Shown: positions 20,901 through 30,484 of the stretch, piece by piece
Layout: each line of letters starts with the position of its first letter
How positions within the stretch are numbered: the first letter of the stretch is position 1
Origin: Porticoccaceae bacterium LTM1
GTDB lineage: Bacteria > Pseudomonadota > Gammaproteobacteria > Pseudomonadales > Porticoccaceae
Length of the DNA: 64,000 bases
NCBI GenBank assembly: GCA_030252795.1
Contig: CP127080.1
Span: forward strand, 2,807,501 to 2,871,500
Direction: 5' to 3'
Notes under the pieces: generated by a model
The model's input: the letters and a program-made list of their open reading frames with translations, nothing else
The model's database searches: none
What the model was told of the DNA's origin: nothing
Translations under genes and position numbers: made by a program

Positions 20901-22064
20901 ATGAGATATCTATTTTCTCTCGCTTTTTTGTTTATCATTTCCTGCTCTTCTTATTCTGCCGACTCAACGATTAAGATACTATTTGGTTATACGTCGACAG
21001 CTGACCTTACCGATGCGTCTCGATAAATGATGAACATGATGGATGTATGGTCACAGTCACAGGAACTCTCTGGAATTCCTTTCCCAGTAGAATTAGAATT
21101 TGTGGTTCCATACCCTGTTCTGTTCACAACCTTAGATGGAAGTTTAACACTAGGCAGTTTACTTCAAGAATTAGACACCCAGTCACAGCATATGCCAGGG
21201 CCAAGTGACCCCGGAAGCGAACTGAATTGGCGAAGAGCTCAATTTAAAGCTGATGTGGTTTTAGTATTTACTGGTACTCCCTCGCCTGTCGGTATTTGCG
21301 GAAAGGCAAAACAACCCTTAAATTGGAATTTAGGGGCTGGCGGATTTCTGCCATTAGACCCAGATATCCCAGGAACAGACAGGAGATATAAAGACACTCA
21401 TTTTTATGGTGTCATAGCCACTTCGCAGCTATGTATAAACAACCAGTTAACAGCAGCTCATGAATTGGGCCATATACTTGGTGCAGGACATTATTCATCT
21501 TCTGGGCTGTATTCAGATAGTCGAGGATATCATGCCACCTCAGGCATCTTTGGGGAGAACGTCTATACAGTAATGACTTCAGTCGATGACTTACCAGAGG
21601 AGACCTGGAGAGACTATGAACAGGTTAAAACATTCTCGCACAATAATTTTGCATTCCATGGTGATGATGACCATGAAAATCACCGTGCTGTAGGAACCAC
21701 GGCTTTTTCTGTAGCCAATTACTATACTGCTCCTCCTGAACCTGAACCAGCTGTCTTAGTACCCCCTATTAACCTTTCGGGTATTCTTTTAGGTCATTGT
21801 GATCCCCCTCCGTATACACATCACTTGATATTATGGGAAGAGGGGGGAAGCACAGCTCAATACACTCACTTTGAAGTTTGGTATAGCCAGCCAATTGGCC
21901 CATATTTGGTATATGGGTGGTCAACTGGATTAAGTGAATTTACCCAATCTTATGTCTATGGTGCAGATGCCCTTGTTGTTATCAGGGTCTGCGATGACCA
22001 AGGAAATTGTTCTGATTTTTCAGAGAGTTTTTTTATAGCTAACTGGAGCTGCTATTTTCAATAG
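20901..22064 (+). pseudogene. Metzincin-type zinc metalloprotease gene with one in-frame stop
   Basis: An ATG at 20901 with GGAGG upstream begins a signal peptide (MRYLFSLAFLFIISCSSYSA) and the typical first strand TIKILFGYTSTADL. Codon 42 (21024-21026) is TAA, and the same frame then stays open to 22064, starting at once with ATG-ATG. The rest has the zinc site HELGHILGAGH, a Met-turn VYTVMTS, and a C-terminal fibronectin-III-like part ending in IRVCDDQGNCSDFS. Without the stop it would be a complete secreted protease of about 387 residues. The 345-residue part from 21027 lacks a signal peptide and a ribosome site of its own. Recent nonsense mutation, sequencing error, readthrough and stop-start reinitiation are all possible. 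Confidence 0.75.
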
Positions 22065-22084
22065 CTAATTAAGTTAACTAGCAT

Positions 22085-22120
22085 AGATGAATCAGAAGCC
22101 GTTCAACTTCTGATTCATCT
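22085..22120. terminator. Strong hairpin after the metalloprotease gene
   Basis: AGATGAATCAGAAG and CTTCTGATTCATCT pair perfectly over 14 bases with an 8-base loop. There is little T-run, so terminator strength is uncertain. A second small hairpin, CCACAC-AAATC-GTGTGG, lies at 22135-22151. Together they separate the convergent protease and RND genes. Confidence 0.6.
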
Positions 22121-22186
22121 CTTGGCATAATACACCACACAAATCGTGTGGCGACCTTGTGGTATGTAGAGAAAAATCCCCGCTAA

Positions 22187-25100
22187 TTAAGTATTCCGTT
22201 TGGATATCCTCTCCACCATCACATAAAACATCGGCACAAAGAATATCGCGATTAACGTTGCCGACAACATGCCGCCAATTAACGCGATACCAATGGCATT
22301 TTGACTCGCAGAGCCAGCTCCCGAGGAAATTGCCAGTGGCGTGACACCAAGAATAAACGCCATCGATGTCATCACAATAGGCCTGAAACGCAACTTGGCT
22401 GCAATAGCGGTCGCCTCCAGCAAACTGTGCCCCTGCTTGTAGAGATCCTTGGCAAATTCCACAATCAAAATGGCGTTTTTGGACGACAACCCGATGGTGG
22501 TCAAAAAGGCCACCTGGAAATAGACATCGTTGCTCAATCCAAACATACCTGTGGCTACTACTGCCCCCAGGATCCCCAGCGGAATAATCAAAATAACCGC
22601 AAATGGAACCGTCCAGCTTTCATAGAGCGCGGCCAGACAGAGGAACACCACCAGAATGGAGAGCGCATACAACGCCGGTGCCTGCGATCCACTTTCACGC
22701 TCTTCATAAGAGAGACCAGTCCACTCATGACCGATACCTTCGGGCAGTTGCGACACCAGCTTTTCCATTTCCGCCATGGCGACACCTGAGCTCACACCCG
22801 CAGCTGGCGAACCCTGTATATTCAGGGACGAAATGCCGTTAAAGCGCTCCAGTCTCGGTGAGCCGTAACTCCAGTGGCCGCTGGAAAATGCACTGAACGG
22901 CACCATCTCACCGGTGTTGTTCCGCACGTACCACTTATCAACATCTTCCGGGGTCATGCGATCCGGCGCATCCGCCTGCATGTACACCTTCTTGATGCGA
23001 CCTTCATCCATAAAGTCGTTGACGTAACGTGAACCCCAGGCTGTTTGCAGGGTTTGTTGAATGACATCAATGGACAAACCAAGCGCCGAAGCTTTTTCAA
23101 AATCGATATCAATTTTGTACTGAGGTACATCGTTAAGGCCGTTGGGACGCACCCCCATCAGCTGACTGTTTTGTGCCGCCATCCCAAGCAACTGATTGCG
23201 CGCCTGCATAAAGTCTTCGTGACTGAGGTCACCGCGATTTAACAACTGCAAATCGAAACCGGTAGCATTACCCAGCTCCTGAATCGGTGGCGGGAAAAAG
23301 GCAAACGCCATGGCATCCTTGATGGTCGACAGAAAGCCCATCGCCCTGCCAGCAATGGCAAAGACTGTCTGGTCTTCGTTGGGGCGCTCGCTCCAGTCTT
23401 TCAGCTTCACAAAGCCCAGACCGGAATTTTGCGCGCTACCGGCAAAACTGAAGCCAACCACGGTAAACAGATGGTCTATGTTTTCGGACTCTTCCTCCAG
23501 AAAGTAATCTTCAATCTGCTTCAGGCTCTCCAGGGTACGGCTGGCGGTCGCGCCGGGAGGCGCATTTACCATCATAAACATGGTGCCCTGGTCTTCATCG
23601 GGGATAAACGCTGTGGGCAGTTTGCTGAACAGCAGCATCAAGCCACCCACCAGCACCACGTAGATAATCAGGAATCGGCCGATGCGACGGGACATAAACC
23701 CGGAGCCCTGTTGGTACGCGTCGCGGCCGCGATTAAACCAGCGGTTAAACCAACCAAAGAAACCCGTTTTCTTTTCAATATGACCATTCTTGGCTGGCTT
23801 CAGTAACATCGCACAGAGCGAGGGTGATAGTACCAACGCGACGACAACCGATAGCGCCATCGCCGACACGATGGTGATGGAAAACTGCCGATAGATCGCA
23901 CCCGTAGAACCACTAAAGAATGCCATCGGTACAAACACGGCTGACAGTACCAGGCCAATTCCAACCAGCGCGCCAGTAATCTGGTCCATGGATTTACGAG
24001 TCGCTTCCAGAGGAGACAAGCCCTCTTCTGCCATAATCCGCTCGACGTTTTCCACCACAACGATGGCATCGTCCACCAGCAGACCAATGGCCAGCACCAT
24101 ACCGAACATTGTGAGGGTGTTGATGGTATACCCAAACGCGGCCAACACCGCGAAGGTACCCAACAACACCACCGGTACTGCAATACTGGGAATCAGTGTT
24201 GCCCTCACGTTCTGGAGGAACAGGTACATCACCAGGAATACCAGAATCACTGCCTCAATCAGGGTTTTTACCACCCCGACAATGGACAGCTCCACAAAGG
24301 GAGTGTTGTCGTAGGGGTAAACCACCTTCACACTCGATGGCAGACTTTTCTCCAGCTCCGTCATTTTCTCTTTAACGGCGGCGGCAGTGTCCAGCGCATT
24401 TGCACCGGATGCCAGGCTGATGGCCATGCCCGAGGCTGGCTGGCGCTTATATCGAGCAATGGTGCTGTACTGTTCTGAACCCAACTCGACTCGAGCTACG
24501 TCCTTGAGGCGCACCTGGGAGCCGTCGGGATTGACTCTCAAAATGATGTTTTTAAACTCTTCAGCAGTCTGCATCCGCGACTGTGCAGTGATGGTAGCAG
24601 TAAGCTGCTGGCCTTCCACTGCCGGCAATCCACCCAACTGGCCTGCCGAGACATCCGAGTTCTGCACGCTCACCGCATTGGCAACGTCCACAGTAGTGAG
24701 TCGATAGCTGTTGAGCTTGTCGGCATTCAGCCAGATTCGCATGGCGTGCTGGGTACCAAATACCCGCACACTACCAACACCGTTTACCCTGGCGATGGCA
24801 TCCTGAATTTTCGAGGACAACATATCGCCCAGATCGTACTGACTGACCGAACCATCTTCCGAGTAAAGACCGATTACCAAGAGGAAATTGTTGTTGGCCT
24901 TGGTGACCGAAACCCCCTGGGATTGCACCTCCCTGGGAAGCTGTGGCATAGCAGCCTGAATTTTGTTCTGGGTTTGCACCAGAGCGATATCCGGATCTGC
25001 TTCTGGTTCAAAGGTCAGGGTGATAGCTGCGCTGCCATCGGAGCTGGTAGAGCTGAAGTAGCGCAGGTTATCGATTCCGGTAAGGCGCTGTTCAATGATC

Positions 25101-25288
25101 TGGGTAACGCTGTTCTCCACCGCCTTCGCTGACGCACCGGGGTATGTCGCGGACACTGTAACCGACGGGGGCGCAACCTTGGGGTACAACTCCACCGGCA
25201 ACTGCTCGATAGAGAGCGCACCGGCGAGCATAATAATTATGGCAATGACCAGTGAAAACACTGGTCGATCGATAAAAAATCTCGACAT
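22187..25288 (-). CDS. RND multidrug efflux permease (AcrB/MexB-like)
   Basis: This inner-membrane proton-driven pump of 1033 residues belongs to the HAE1 class. The N-terminus [20 protein letters not shown], the paired proton-relay aspartates in [18 protein letters not shown], the relay lysine in [17 protein letters not shown], and the two large periplasmic loops are all present. It exports hydrophobic or amphiphilic compounds through a tripartite channel. The adaptor gene is 14 bases upstream. No outer-membrane factor gene is nearby, so a TolC/OprM-type protein encoded elsewhere must complete the complex. Confidence 0.95.
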   Translation of the reverse strand: MSRFFIDRPVFSLVIAIIIMLAGALSIEQLPVELYPKVAPPSVTVSATYPGASAKAVENSVTQIIEQRLTGIDNLRYFSSTSSDGSAAITLTFEPEADPDIALVQTQNKIQAAMPQLPREVQSQGVSVTKANNNFLLVIGLYSEDGSVSQYDLGDMLSSKIQDAIARVNGVGSVRVFGTQHAMRIWLNADKLNSYRLTTVDVANAVSVQNSDVSAGQLGGLPAVEGQQLTATITAQSRMQTAEEFKNIILRVNPDGSQVRLKDVARVELGSEQYSTIARYKRQPASGMAISLASGANALDTAAAVKEKMTELEKSLPSSVKVVYPYDNTPFVELSIVGVVKTLIEAVILVFLVMYLFLQNVRATLIPSIAVPVVLLGTFAVLAAFGYTINTLTMFGMVLAIGLLVDDAIVVVENVERIMAEEGLSPLEATRKSMDQITGALVGIGLVLSAVFVPMAFFSGSTGAIYRQFSITIVSAMALSVVVALVLSPSLCAMLLKPAKNGHIEKKTGFFGWFNRWFNRGRDAYQQGSGFMSRRIGRFLIIYVVLVGGLMLLFSKLPTAFIPDEDQGTMFMMVNAPPGATASRTLESLKQIEDYFLEEESENIDHLFTVVGFSFAGSAQNSGLGFVKLKDWSERPNEDQTVFAIAGRAMGFLSTIKDAMAFAFFPPPIQELGNATGFDLQLLNRGDLSHEDFMQARNQLLGMAAQNSQLMGVRPNGLNDVPQYKIDIDFEKASALGLSIDVIQQTLQTAWGSRYVNDFMDEGRIKKVYMQADAPDRMTPEDVDKWYVRNNTGEMVPFSAFSSGHWSYGSPRLERFNGISSLNIQGSPAAGVSSGVAMAEMEKLVSQLPEGIGHEWTGLSYEERESGSQAPALYALSILVVFLCLAALYESWTVPFAVILIIPLGILGAVVATGMFGLSNDVYFQVAFLTTIGLSSKNAILIVEFAKDLYKQGHSLLEATAIAAKLRFRPIVMTSMAFILGVTPLAISSGAGSASQNAIGIALIGGMLSATLIAIFFVPMFYVMVERISKRNT

Positions 25289-25302
25289 GGGAAGCGTTCC
25301 TG

Positions 25303-26472
25303 CTAGTAGGCGGCTGACTCTGCGGTGGGTGCTTGATTAACAGCGTCAGATGTTGCGGGATTAACTGTCGCCCCCGGTCTGATCTTCTGAAACCCCGCCA
25401 CCACAATGGTGTCGCCTTCGGCCAGACCTTCGGTCACCAACCAGTGATTACCAACTTCGCGCTCGGCCTGAATCGTGAAAGGGCTGACTGTGTTGTCTGC
25501 AGCTACTCGCCAAACCTGCAAGCTGCCATCCGGCGTGCGGTTGGTAGCCCGCTGCGGCACCAGAAATCCCTGCTGTGAAGGCAGTTCAATAGTCGCCCGA
25601 ACAAACATGCCCGGCAACAATAGCTGGTCCGGGTTAGGAAATTCCGCTCTCATCACTACCGAGCTGGTGCTTTCATCCACAGTTACATCGGCAAACTGAA
25701 TCTCGCCTTTGTGAGGATAAGGCTGGGCGCTACCGTCAACATTCAGCGACACTGCCAGAATATCGGTCTTACTCATACTGCGCATACGCATCAGGTCAGC
25801 ACTGGATTGGGTAAGGTCCACATAAACCGGGTCGAGTTGGGTTACGCGGGTCAGTTCGGATTCCTGACTGGCAGTCACCAGTGCGCCTTCGGTCACCAGT
25901 GAGCGTCCGACCCGGCCGGAGATTGGCGCATAGACCTTGGTGTAATCGAGGTCAATTTTGGCGCGGGCAACGTTGGCCTCGGCGATAGCTACATCAGCCT
26001 TGGCCTGCTCGTGTGCCACTTTTACATCGTCGTACTGCTGCTGGCTGACAAGGTGCTTTTCAATCAGTCCATCGTAGCGCTTGGCAGTTGACTCGGCGGC
26101 CTTCAAATTAGCCCGGCTTCTTTGCAATTGCGCTAAAGCACTGCTGTAAGCGGCCTGATAAAGGCCTGGATCAATTTGATACAGCTGCTGGCCAGCCTCG
26201 ACATAGCTACCCTCTTTAAACAGGCGTTTGGTAATAATGCCACTCACCTGGGGACGAATTTCAGCCACTTTCTGTGCTGCAACCCTTCCCGGCAGTTCAT
26301 CAAACAGTCGTACTTGCTGTTTGTGTACCGCCATCACATCCACTGGCACCGCTTTCTGTCCATGGGCCATCGCCTGTTGCTGATCGGCGTCACTACTGCC
26401 GGCAGGCCAATAATAAAAGGCCAAACCGACGACACCGGCCAGAATGACTATGAGCAAAATGCTCTTTTTCAT
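25303..26472 (-). CDS. RND efflux periplasmic adaptor subunit
   Basis: This membrane-fusion protein links the permease to the outer-membrane channel. It has 389 residues with an uncleaved N-terminal membrane anchor ([19 protein letters not shown]) and no lipobox. The lipoyl-like halves ([19 protein letters not shown] and [18 protein letters not shown]) flank a coiled-coil hairpin rich in Ala/Gln/Lys, followed by the beta-barrel domain ([14 protein letters not shown]). It is the first gene of a two-gene operon with the permease. A possible TetR-type operator lies about 100 bases upstream. Confidence 0.94.
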   Translation of the reverse strand: MKKSILLIVILAGVVGLAFYYWPAGSSDADQQQAMAHGQKAVPVDVMAVHKQQVRLFDELPGRVAAQKVAEIRPQVSGIITKRLFKEGSYVEAGQQLYQIDPGLYQAAYSSALAQLQRSRANLKAAESTAKRYDGLIEKHLVSQQQYDDVKVAHEQAKADVAIAEANVARAKIDLDYTKVYAPISGRVGRSLVTEGALVTASQESELTRVTQLDPVYVDLTQSSADLMRMRSMSKTDILAVSLNVDGSAQPYPHKGEIQFADVTVDESTSSVVMRAEFPNPDQLLLPGMFVRATIELPSQQGFLVPQRATNRTPDGSLQVWRVAADNTVSPFTIQAEREVGNHWLVTEGLAEGDTIVVAGFQKIRPGATVNPATSDAVNQAPTAESAAY

Positions 26473-26573
26473 AACTCGCGTCCTTTACTACAAAGCTGAA
26501 CCACTCAAAGAGGGGCTATAACTGAGGCCTTTTAATACTAGAAGATCGCCGCCGAAAAGGAGCCAATGAAGCG

Positions 26574-26590
26574 AACATTCAATGAGTGTT
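26574..26590. promoter_or_regulatory. Candidate TetR-type operator upstream of the RND operon
   Basis: AACATTC-AAT-GAGTGTT is an imperfect palindrome, with 14 of 17 positions symmetric. It resembles the ATTC/GAAT-type sites bound by AcrR-class repressors. No tetR gene is adjacent, so any regulator would act from elsewhere. The rest of the 302-base gap (26473-26774) shows no gene. Confidence 0.35.
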
Positions 26591-26774
26591 AAATTGCCCG
26601 AATAAAAAGAAAAACCATTAGGGCCATTACTATCCGATGGGCGTGTCGATATCAGACACAGCAGAAATTGAGGGTGAATTATCACTAGCTCAACGTTAAG
26701 GAAGGGTAAACAGCCTATCCACTGTTATCCGCCGCCTCATTCGATGATAATGGCCATATTATCAAGGGGATTAT

Positions 26775-27656
26775 ATGAGCTGGTTACAACTGAAACTGGA
26801 TACTACTCGCGACGGCGTTGAAGCCGTGGAAGATGCATTACTGGCTGCAGGTGCAGTTTCAGTGACATTGCTGGACCGGGCCGATCAGCCCATTCTTGAA
26901 CCCGCGGTGGGTGAAACCCCTCTTTGGGACCAGGTACGGGTCATCGGCCTGTTCACCGCCAACACAGACACCGAACAGGCCACCGAAACGGCGAGAGACT
27001 CTCTTGGCAAAGAGCTTCCAGACCACAGCTGGGAAATTCTAGAGGACAAGGATTGGGAGAGGGAGTGGATGAAGTATTACCACCCCATCCAATGTGGAGA
27101 ACGCTTGTGGATCTGCCCGAGCTGGCTGGAACCACCGGTACCAAATGCCGTCAACCTGATGCTGGATCCGGGTCTCGCCTTTGGCACTGGCACTCACCCA
27201 ACCACTTTTTTGTGTCTGCAATGGCTGGACGGTATCGACCTGAAGGGTAAAACTGTAGTGGATTATGGGTGCGGCTCAGGAATTCTTGGCATCGCTGCCC
27301 TGTTGCTGGGGGCAGAGAAAGTGATTGCCATCGACAATGACCCTCAGGCACTGCTCGCCACTCGTGACAATGGTGAAAGAAACAACATTGACCCGAACAA
27401 GCTGTTCACCTACTTGCCCGGTGAACAACCTGAACTGCAAGCGGATGTGACCGTAGCCAATATTCTCGCCGCGCCGCTTATCAGCCTTGCTGAAACCATC
27501 AGCGGCTTGACTCGTTCCGGCGGCAAACTCTGCATGGCTGGGCTGATTGTTCCCCAGATTGAAGATGTCATGGCACCTTACGCAAACCAGTTCGAGTTCG
27601 ACACTCCGGTGAGCAAAGAGGATTGGGCGCGCCTGTCCGGCGTAAAAACACAATAA
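26775..27656 (+). CDS. prmA: Ribosomal protein L11 methyltransferase
   Basis: It methylates lysines and the N-terminus of ribosomal protein L11 using SAM. The 293-residue protein has an N-terminal substrate-recognition domain (MSWLQLKLDTTRDGVEAVED) and a Rossmann domain with DYGCGSGILGIAALLLGA (motif I), AIDNDPQAL and NILAAPLISLA. AGGGG lies upstream of the ATG. It restarts the conserved order prmA-DUF3426-dusB-fis-purH that is interrupted after accC. Confidence 0.97.
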   Translation: MSWLQLKLDTTRDGVEAVEDALLAAGAVSVTLLDRADQPILEPAVGETPLWDQVRVIGLFTANTDTEQATETARDSLGKELPDHSWEILEDKDWEREWMKYYHPIQCGERLWICPSWLEPPVPNAVNLMLDPGLAFGTGTHPTTFLCLQWLDGIDLKGKTVVDYGCGSGILGIAALLLGAEKVIAIDNDPQALLATRDNGERNNIDPNKLFTYLPGEQPELQADVTVANILAAPLISLAETISGLTRSGGKLCMAGLIVPQIEDVMAPYANQFEFDTPVSKEDWARLSGVKTQ

Positions 27657-27682
27657 CCTGATAATTGCATAGTCTTTACTGA

Positions 27683-29035
27683 ATGGAATTTATTACACGC
27701 TGCCCGGCTTGCCAGATAGCCTTTCGCGTAACCGCCACCCAGCTTAAGCTGGCCAGCGGCCGCGTACGCTGTGGCGCCTGCCTGACGATTTTTAATGCCG
27801 AGCAGCATCGTCAGGATGTTGAACCTGAGCCATCGGATCAACAGCAAGACGAGTACAAGAACCAGCTGGAAGTTCAGCGCCTGGCGACTGAGAGCCTCGC
27901 CCGCAGCCGCCAGAATCGCCAACAGGCAGAAGCACAGTCCAGTTTTGAGCTGGAGGACGACCAGGCGGAGAACAAAGAACAGGAAGACGACTGGCTGATC
28001 CACGACGATATGGATAGGTCCCCGGATTCAGTGCTTGATTCTGAATCTGAGCCAACGTCCGGCGACCAACCTGATTCTACTGAGCTCGAACCAGCTACCG
28101 GGCAAGCGATGGCCGAAGAAAAGCCTGAACAAGACTATGATGGTGATCTGGCCGACCTTCCAACCGAAGCGCCCATTGCCACAGAATCCGCCTCCTCCAC
28201 AGTCAGCGACGTGCTGACCGCCGAGAGCGAACAGGCGATTGTCGAGAGCGAGAAAGCAGCCCTGGAGAGCGAGAAAGCGGCCCTGGAGAGCGAGAAAGCG
28301 GCCCTGGAAAGCGAGAAAGCGGCCCTGGAAAGCGAGGAAGCACCTCAAGACTGCGAGACGCTGCTAACAACCGAGCTCGATCATCCGCCCATAGATCCTG
28401 AGCACCGGCTCGATGCCCCCGAACCTCCGCACGAACCCGCCATTAACGTTCTGCCGGATGGCGATGGACCCATTCCCCTTGGCAGCGACAGCGCCGAGTT
28501 TATACCTGAAGCCATCGAAGCTGATCCTGACAGCCCGTTTACCGCTACCAAAGCCAGACCCAAACAACGCAGACCGCTCACCATCGCCGCCTGCCTGCTG
28601 GCGCTGGTGGCACTGCCCACTCAGTACATTTACTTTAATTACGATGCGCTTATTCAAAACCCGCAGTACCGAACCTGGATAGAGCCGGTCACCAGCAAAC
28701 TGGGTATCAAGCTGCCACAATTGGTCAATCTGGATTTGATTCTGAGCCAGCACCTGATGGTGATTAGCCACCCTACCGAACCTGATGCCCTGTTAGTGGA
28801 AGCCGTCCTGATTAACAAAGCCGGCTTTGATCAGTCATTTCCCGATCTATTACTGAAGTTTGAGAATGTACAAGGTGTGCCAGTAGCCGAGCGCCGCTTT
28901 TCTCCCAGTGAATATTTGAGCGGAGAACTGACTGCTGACAGTCCGTTTCCCAGCCAGCGGCCGGTACGAATTCGACTCAGTATTGTAGACCCGGGGCCAA
29001 ACGCCACCAATTACCAACTTTTGATCAGCAAATAA
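27683..29035 (+). CDS. Zinc-ribbon and DUF3426 membrane protein with a repeat tract
   Basis: The 450-residue protein opens with an MJ0042-type zinc ribbon (RCPACQIAF with Cys 7 and 10, RCGACLTIF with Cys 30 and 33). A long acidic, low-complexity middle holds six tandem heptads of type ESEKAAL (about residues 181-222). One membrane helix at about 295-316 is followed by the DUF3426 domain (LVEAVLINKAGFDQSFPDLLLKF), probably periplasmic. Function is unknown in the family. It lies between prmA and dusB, its usual place. The repeat tract makes the linker longer than I would expect. Confidence 0.88.
   Translation: MEFITRCPACQIAFRVTATQLKLASGRVRCGACLTIFNAEQHRQDVEPEPSDQQQDEYKNQLEVQRLATESLARSRQNRQQAEAQSSFELEDDQAENKEQEDDWLIHDDMDRSPDSVLDSESEPTSGDQPDSTELEPATGQAMAEEKPEQDYDGDLADLPTEAPIATESASSTVSDVLTAESEQAIVESEKAALESEKAALESEKAALESEKAALESEEAPQDCETLLTTELDHPPIDPEHRLDAPEPPHEPAINVLPDGDGPIPLGSDSAEFIPEAIEADPDSPFTATKARPKQRRPLTIAACLLALVALPTQYIYFNYDALIQNPQYRTWIEPVTSKLGIKLPQLVNLDLILSQHLMVISHPTEPDALLVEAVLINKAGFDQSFPDLLLKFENVQGVPVAERRFSPSEYLSGELTADSPFPSQRPVRIRLSIVDPGPNATNYQLLISK
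28223..28348 (+). repeat. In-frame 21-base tandem repeat inside the DUF3426 gene
   Basis: There are six 21-base units, each encoding a variant of ESEKAAL. The central three or four are almost identical (GAGAGCGAGAAAGCGGCCCT type), and the outer ones are degenerate (ESEQAIV, ESEEAPQ). High identity in the centre suggests recent slippage expansion. Confidence 0.9.
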
Positions 29036-29130
29036 CCAATTTCGCTTTATTCTGCCCTGCCATTGCGAGTATCATTAGCGCCCCTCGCTGAGGGGTGCTC
29101 AAATATTGATCAACCTCAACGGGCAGCGCA

Positions 29131-30135
29131 GTGTTTCAGATCGGACCTTTTACCATAAAACACCCCACCATCCTGGCTCCCATGGCCGGGGTGACCGACT
29201 TGCCGTTTCGGCAATTGTGTCGGCAGATGGGCGCGGGTTTGGTGGTATCGGAAATGGTCACCAGTGACACCTCGTTGTGGCACAGCCGCAAGTCACAACA
29301 GCGTTTGATTCACCGCGACGAACCGGCACCACGCTCGGTGCAGATTGCCGGCGCCGACCCGCAGATGATGGCGGAAGCGGCACGCGCCAATGTGGAGCTG
29401 GGCGCACAGATTATCGATATCAATATGGGTTGTCCGGCCAAAAAGGTGTGCAAACGCGCCGCCGGTTCAGCACTGTTGGCGGATGAACCGCTGGTGGCCG
29501 AAATTCTTCAAGCCGTGGTAAGCGCCGTCGACGTACCGGTGACCCTGAAGATTCGCACCGGCAGCAATCCGGAGCAGCGCAATGGTGTAACCATTGCCAA
29601 ACTGGCGCAGGATGCCGGCATCGCCGCCCTCGCCGTACACGGTCGCACTCGCGCCTGCCGTTTTATGGGCACTGCCGAGTACGACACCATCGCCACCATT
29701 GTGGACGCTGTGGAGATTCCGGTGTTTGCCAACGGCGACATCGACAGCCCGAAAAAAGCGCGCCGAGTGCTCGATCACACCGGCGCCGCTGCAGTGATGA
29801 TAGGCCGCAGCGCACAGGGGCGACCCTGGATTTTTCGCGAGATTAATCACTACCTCGCGACCGGAAACGAATTAGCGGAGCCGCAGCTGGACGAAGTGCA
29901 CCAGCTGCTGCACCAACACCTCGACGGTTTGCACCAGCACTATGGTGACTACCTCGGGGTGCGCATCGCGCGAAAACATATCGGCTGGTACCTGGAAACT
30001 CTGAAGGGGGATGACAGCACTGTTACCCGCCAGTTAAAAGCGCGATTCAATGGCCTTGAGAGCCAGCAACAACAAGTGACTTTTTTAGAACAACTCTTTG
30101 CCGATTTGGCACAGCTTCAGGAACAAGTAGCATGA
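29131..30135 (+). CDS. dusB: tRNA-dihydrouridine synthase B
   Basis: This FMN enzyme reduces uridine to dihydrouridine in the tRNA D-loop. The 334-residue TIM-barrel protein has TILAPMAGVTDLPFR, the motif DINMGCPAKKVCKRAAGSAL with the catalytic cysteine, VHGRTRACRFMG and VMIGRSAQGRPWIF. The start is a GTG at 29131, the first position giving the full N-terminal strand. Its last codons overlap the fis start (ATGA), so the two are translationally coupled as in E. coli. Confidence 0.96.
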   Translation: MFQIGPFTIKHPTILAPMAGVTDLPFRQLCRQMGAGLVVSEMVTSDTSLWHSRKSQQRLIHRDEPAPRSVQIAGADPQMMAEAARANVELGAQIIDINMGCPAKKVCKRAAGSALLADEPLVAEILQAVVSAVDVPVTLKIRTGSNPEQRNGVTIAKLAQDAGIAALAVHGRTRACRFMGTAEYDTIATIVDAVEIPVFANGDIDSPKKARRVLDHTGAAAVMIGRSAQGRPWIFREINHYLATGNELAEPQLDEVHQLLHQHLDGLHQHYGDYLGVRIARKHIGWYLETLKGDDSTVTRQLKARFNGLESQQQQVTFLEQLFADLAQLQEQVA

Positions 30136-30428
30136 CACCGGATACCTTTACGATTGAAGTCGATAACGAAACGGAAGCACAAATTGAAGAAGTTCACGAG
30201 CACGACTCACTGCGCCAGTGCACCGAGCACGCACTGAAGCATTTTTTTGAGTGTCTCGACGGCCAGATGACCACCGACCTCTATGAGTTGGTAATCAGCG
30301 AAGTGGAACAGCCACTGCTGGAACTCACCATGGCCTATACCCGCAACAACCAGAGCAAAACCGCAGAGATCCTCGGCCTGAATCGCGGCACCCTGCGCAA
30401 GAAGCTCAAGCAGTACAACCTGCTGTAA
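30132..30428 (+). CDS. fis: DNA-binding protein Fis
   Basis: This small nucleoid-associated protein and growth-phase regulator has 98 residues. The dimer core [25 protein letters not shown] and the C-terminal helix-turn-helix [23 protein letters not shown] are characteristic. Its ATG overlaps the dusB stop by four bases. purH follows after 56 bases. Confidence 0.97.
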   Translation: MTPDTFTIEVDNETEAQIEEVHEHDSLRQCTEHALKHFFECLDGQMTTDLYELVISEVEQPLLELTMAYTRNNQSKTAEILGLNRGTLRKKLKQYNLL

Positions 30429-30484
30429 TTAACCCGTTTATTGATTTTCCAGCCATACCGACCCAAACCCAGGACCACAACACG

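Noticed and set aside
28223-28348. Regular repeat considered as a CRISPR-like array
   Set aside because: Units are contiguous, without spacers, and stay in frame within a gene; this is a protein repeat.
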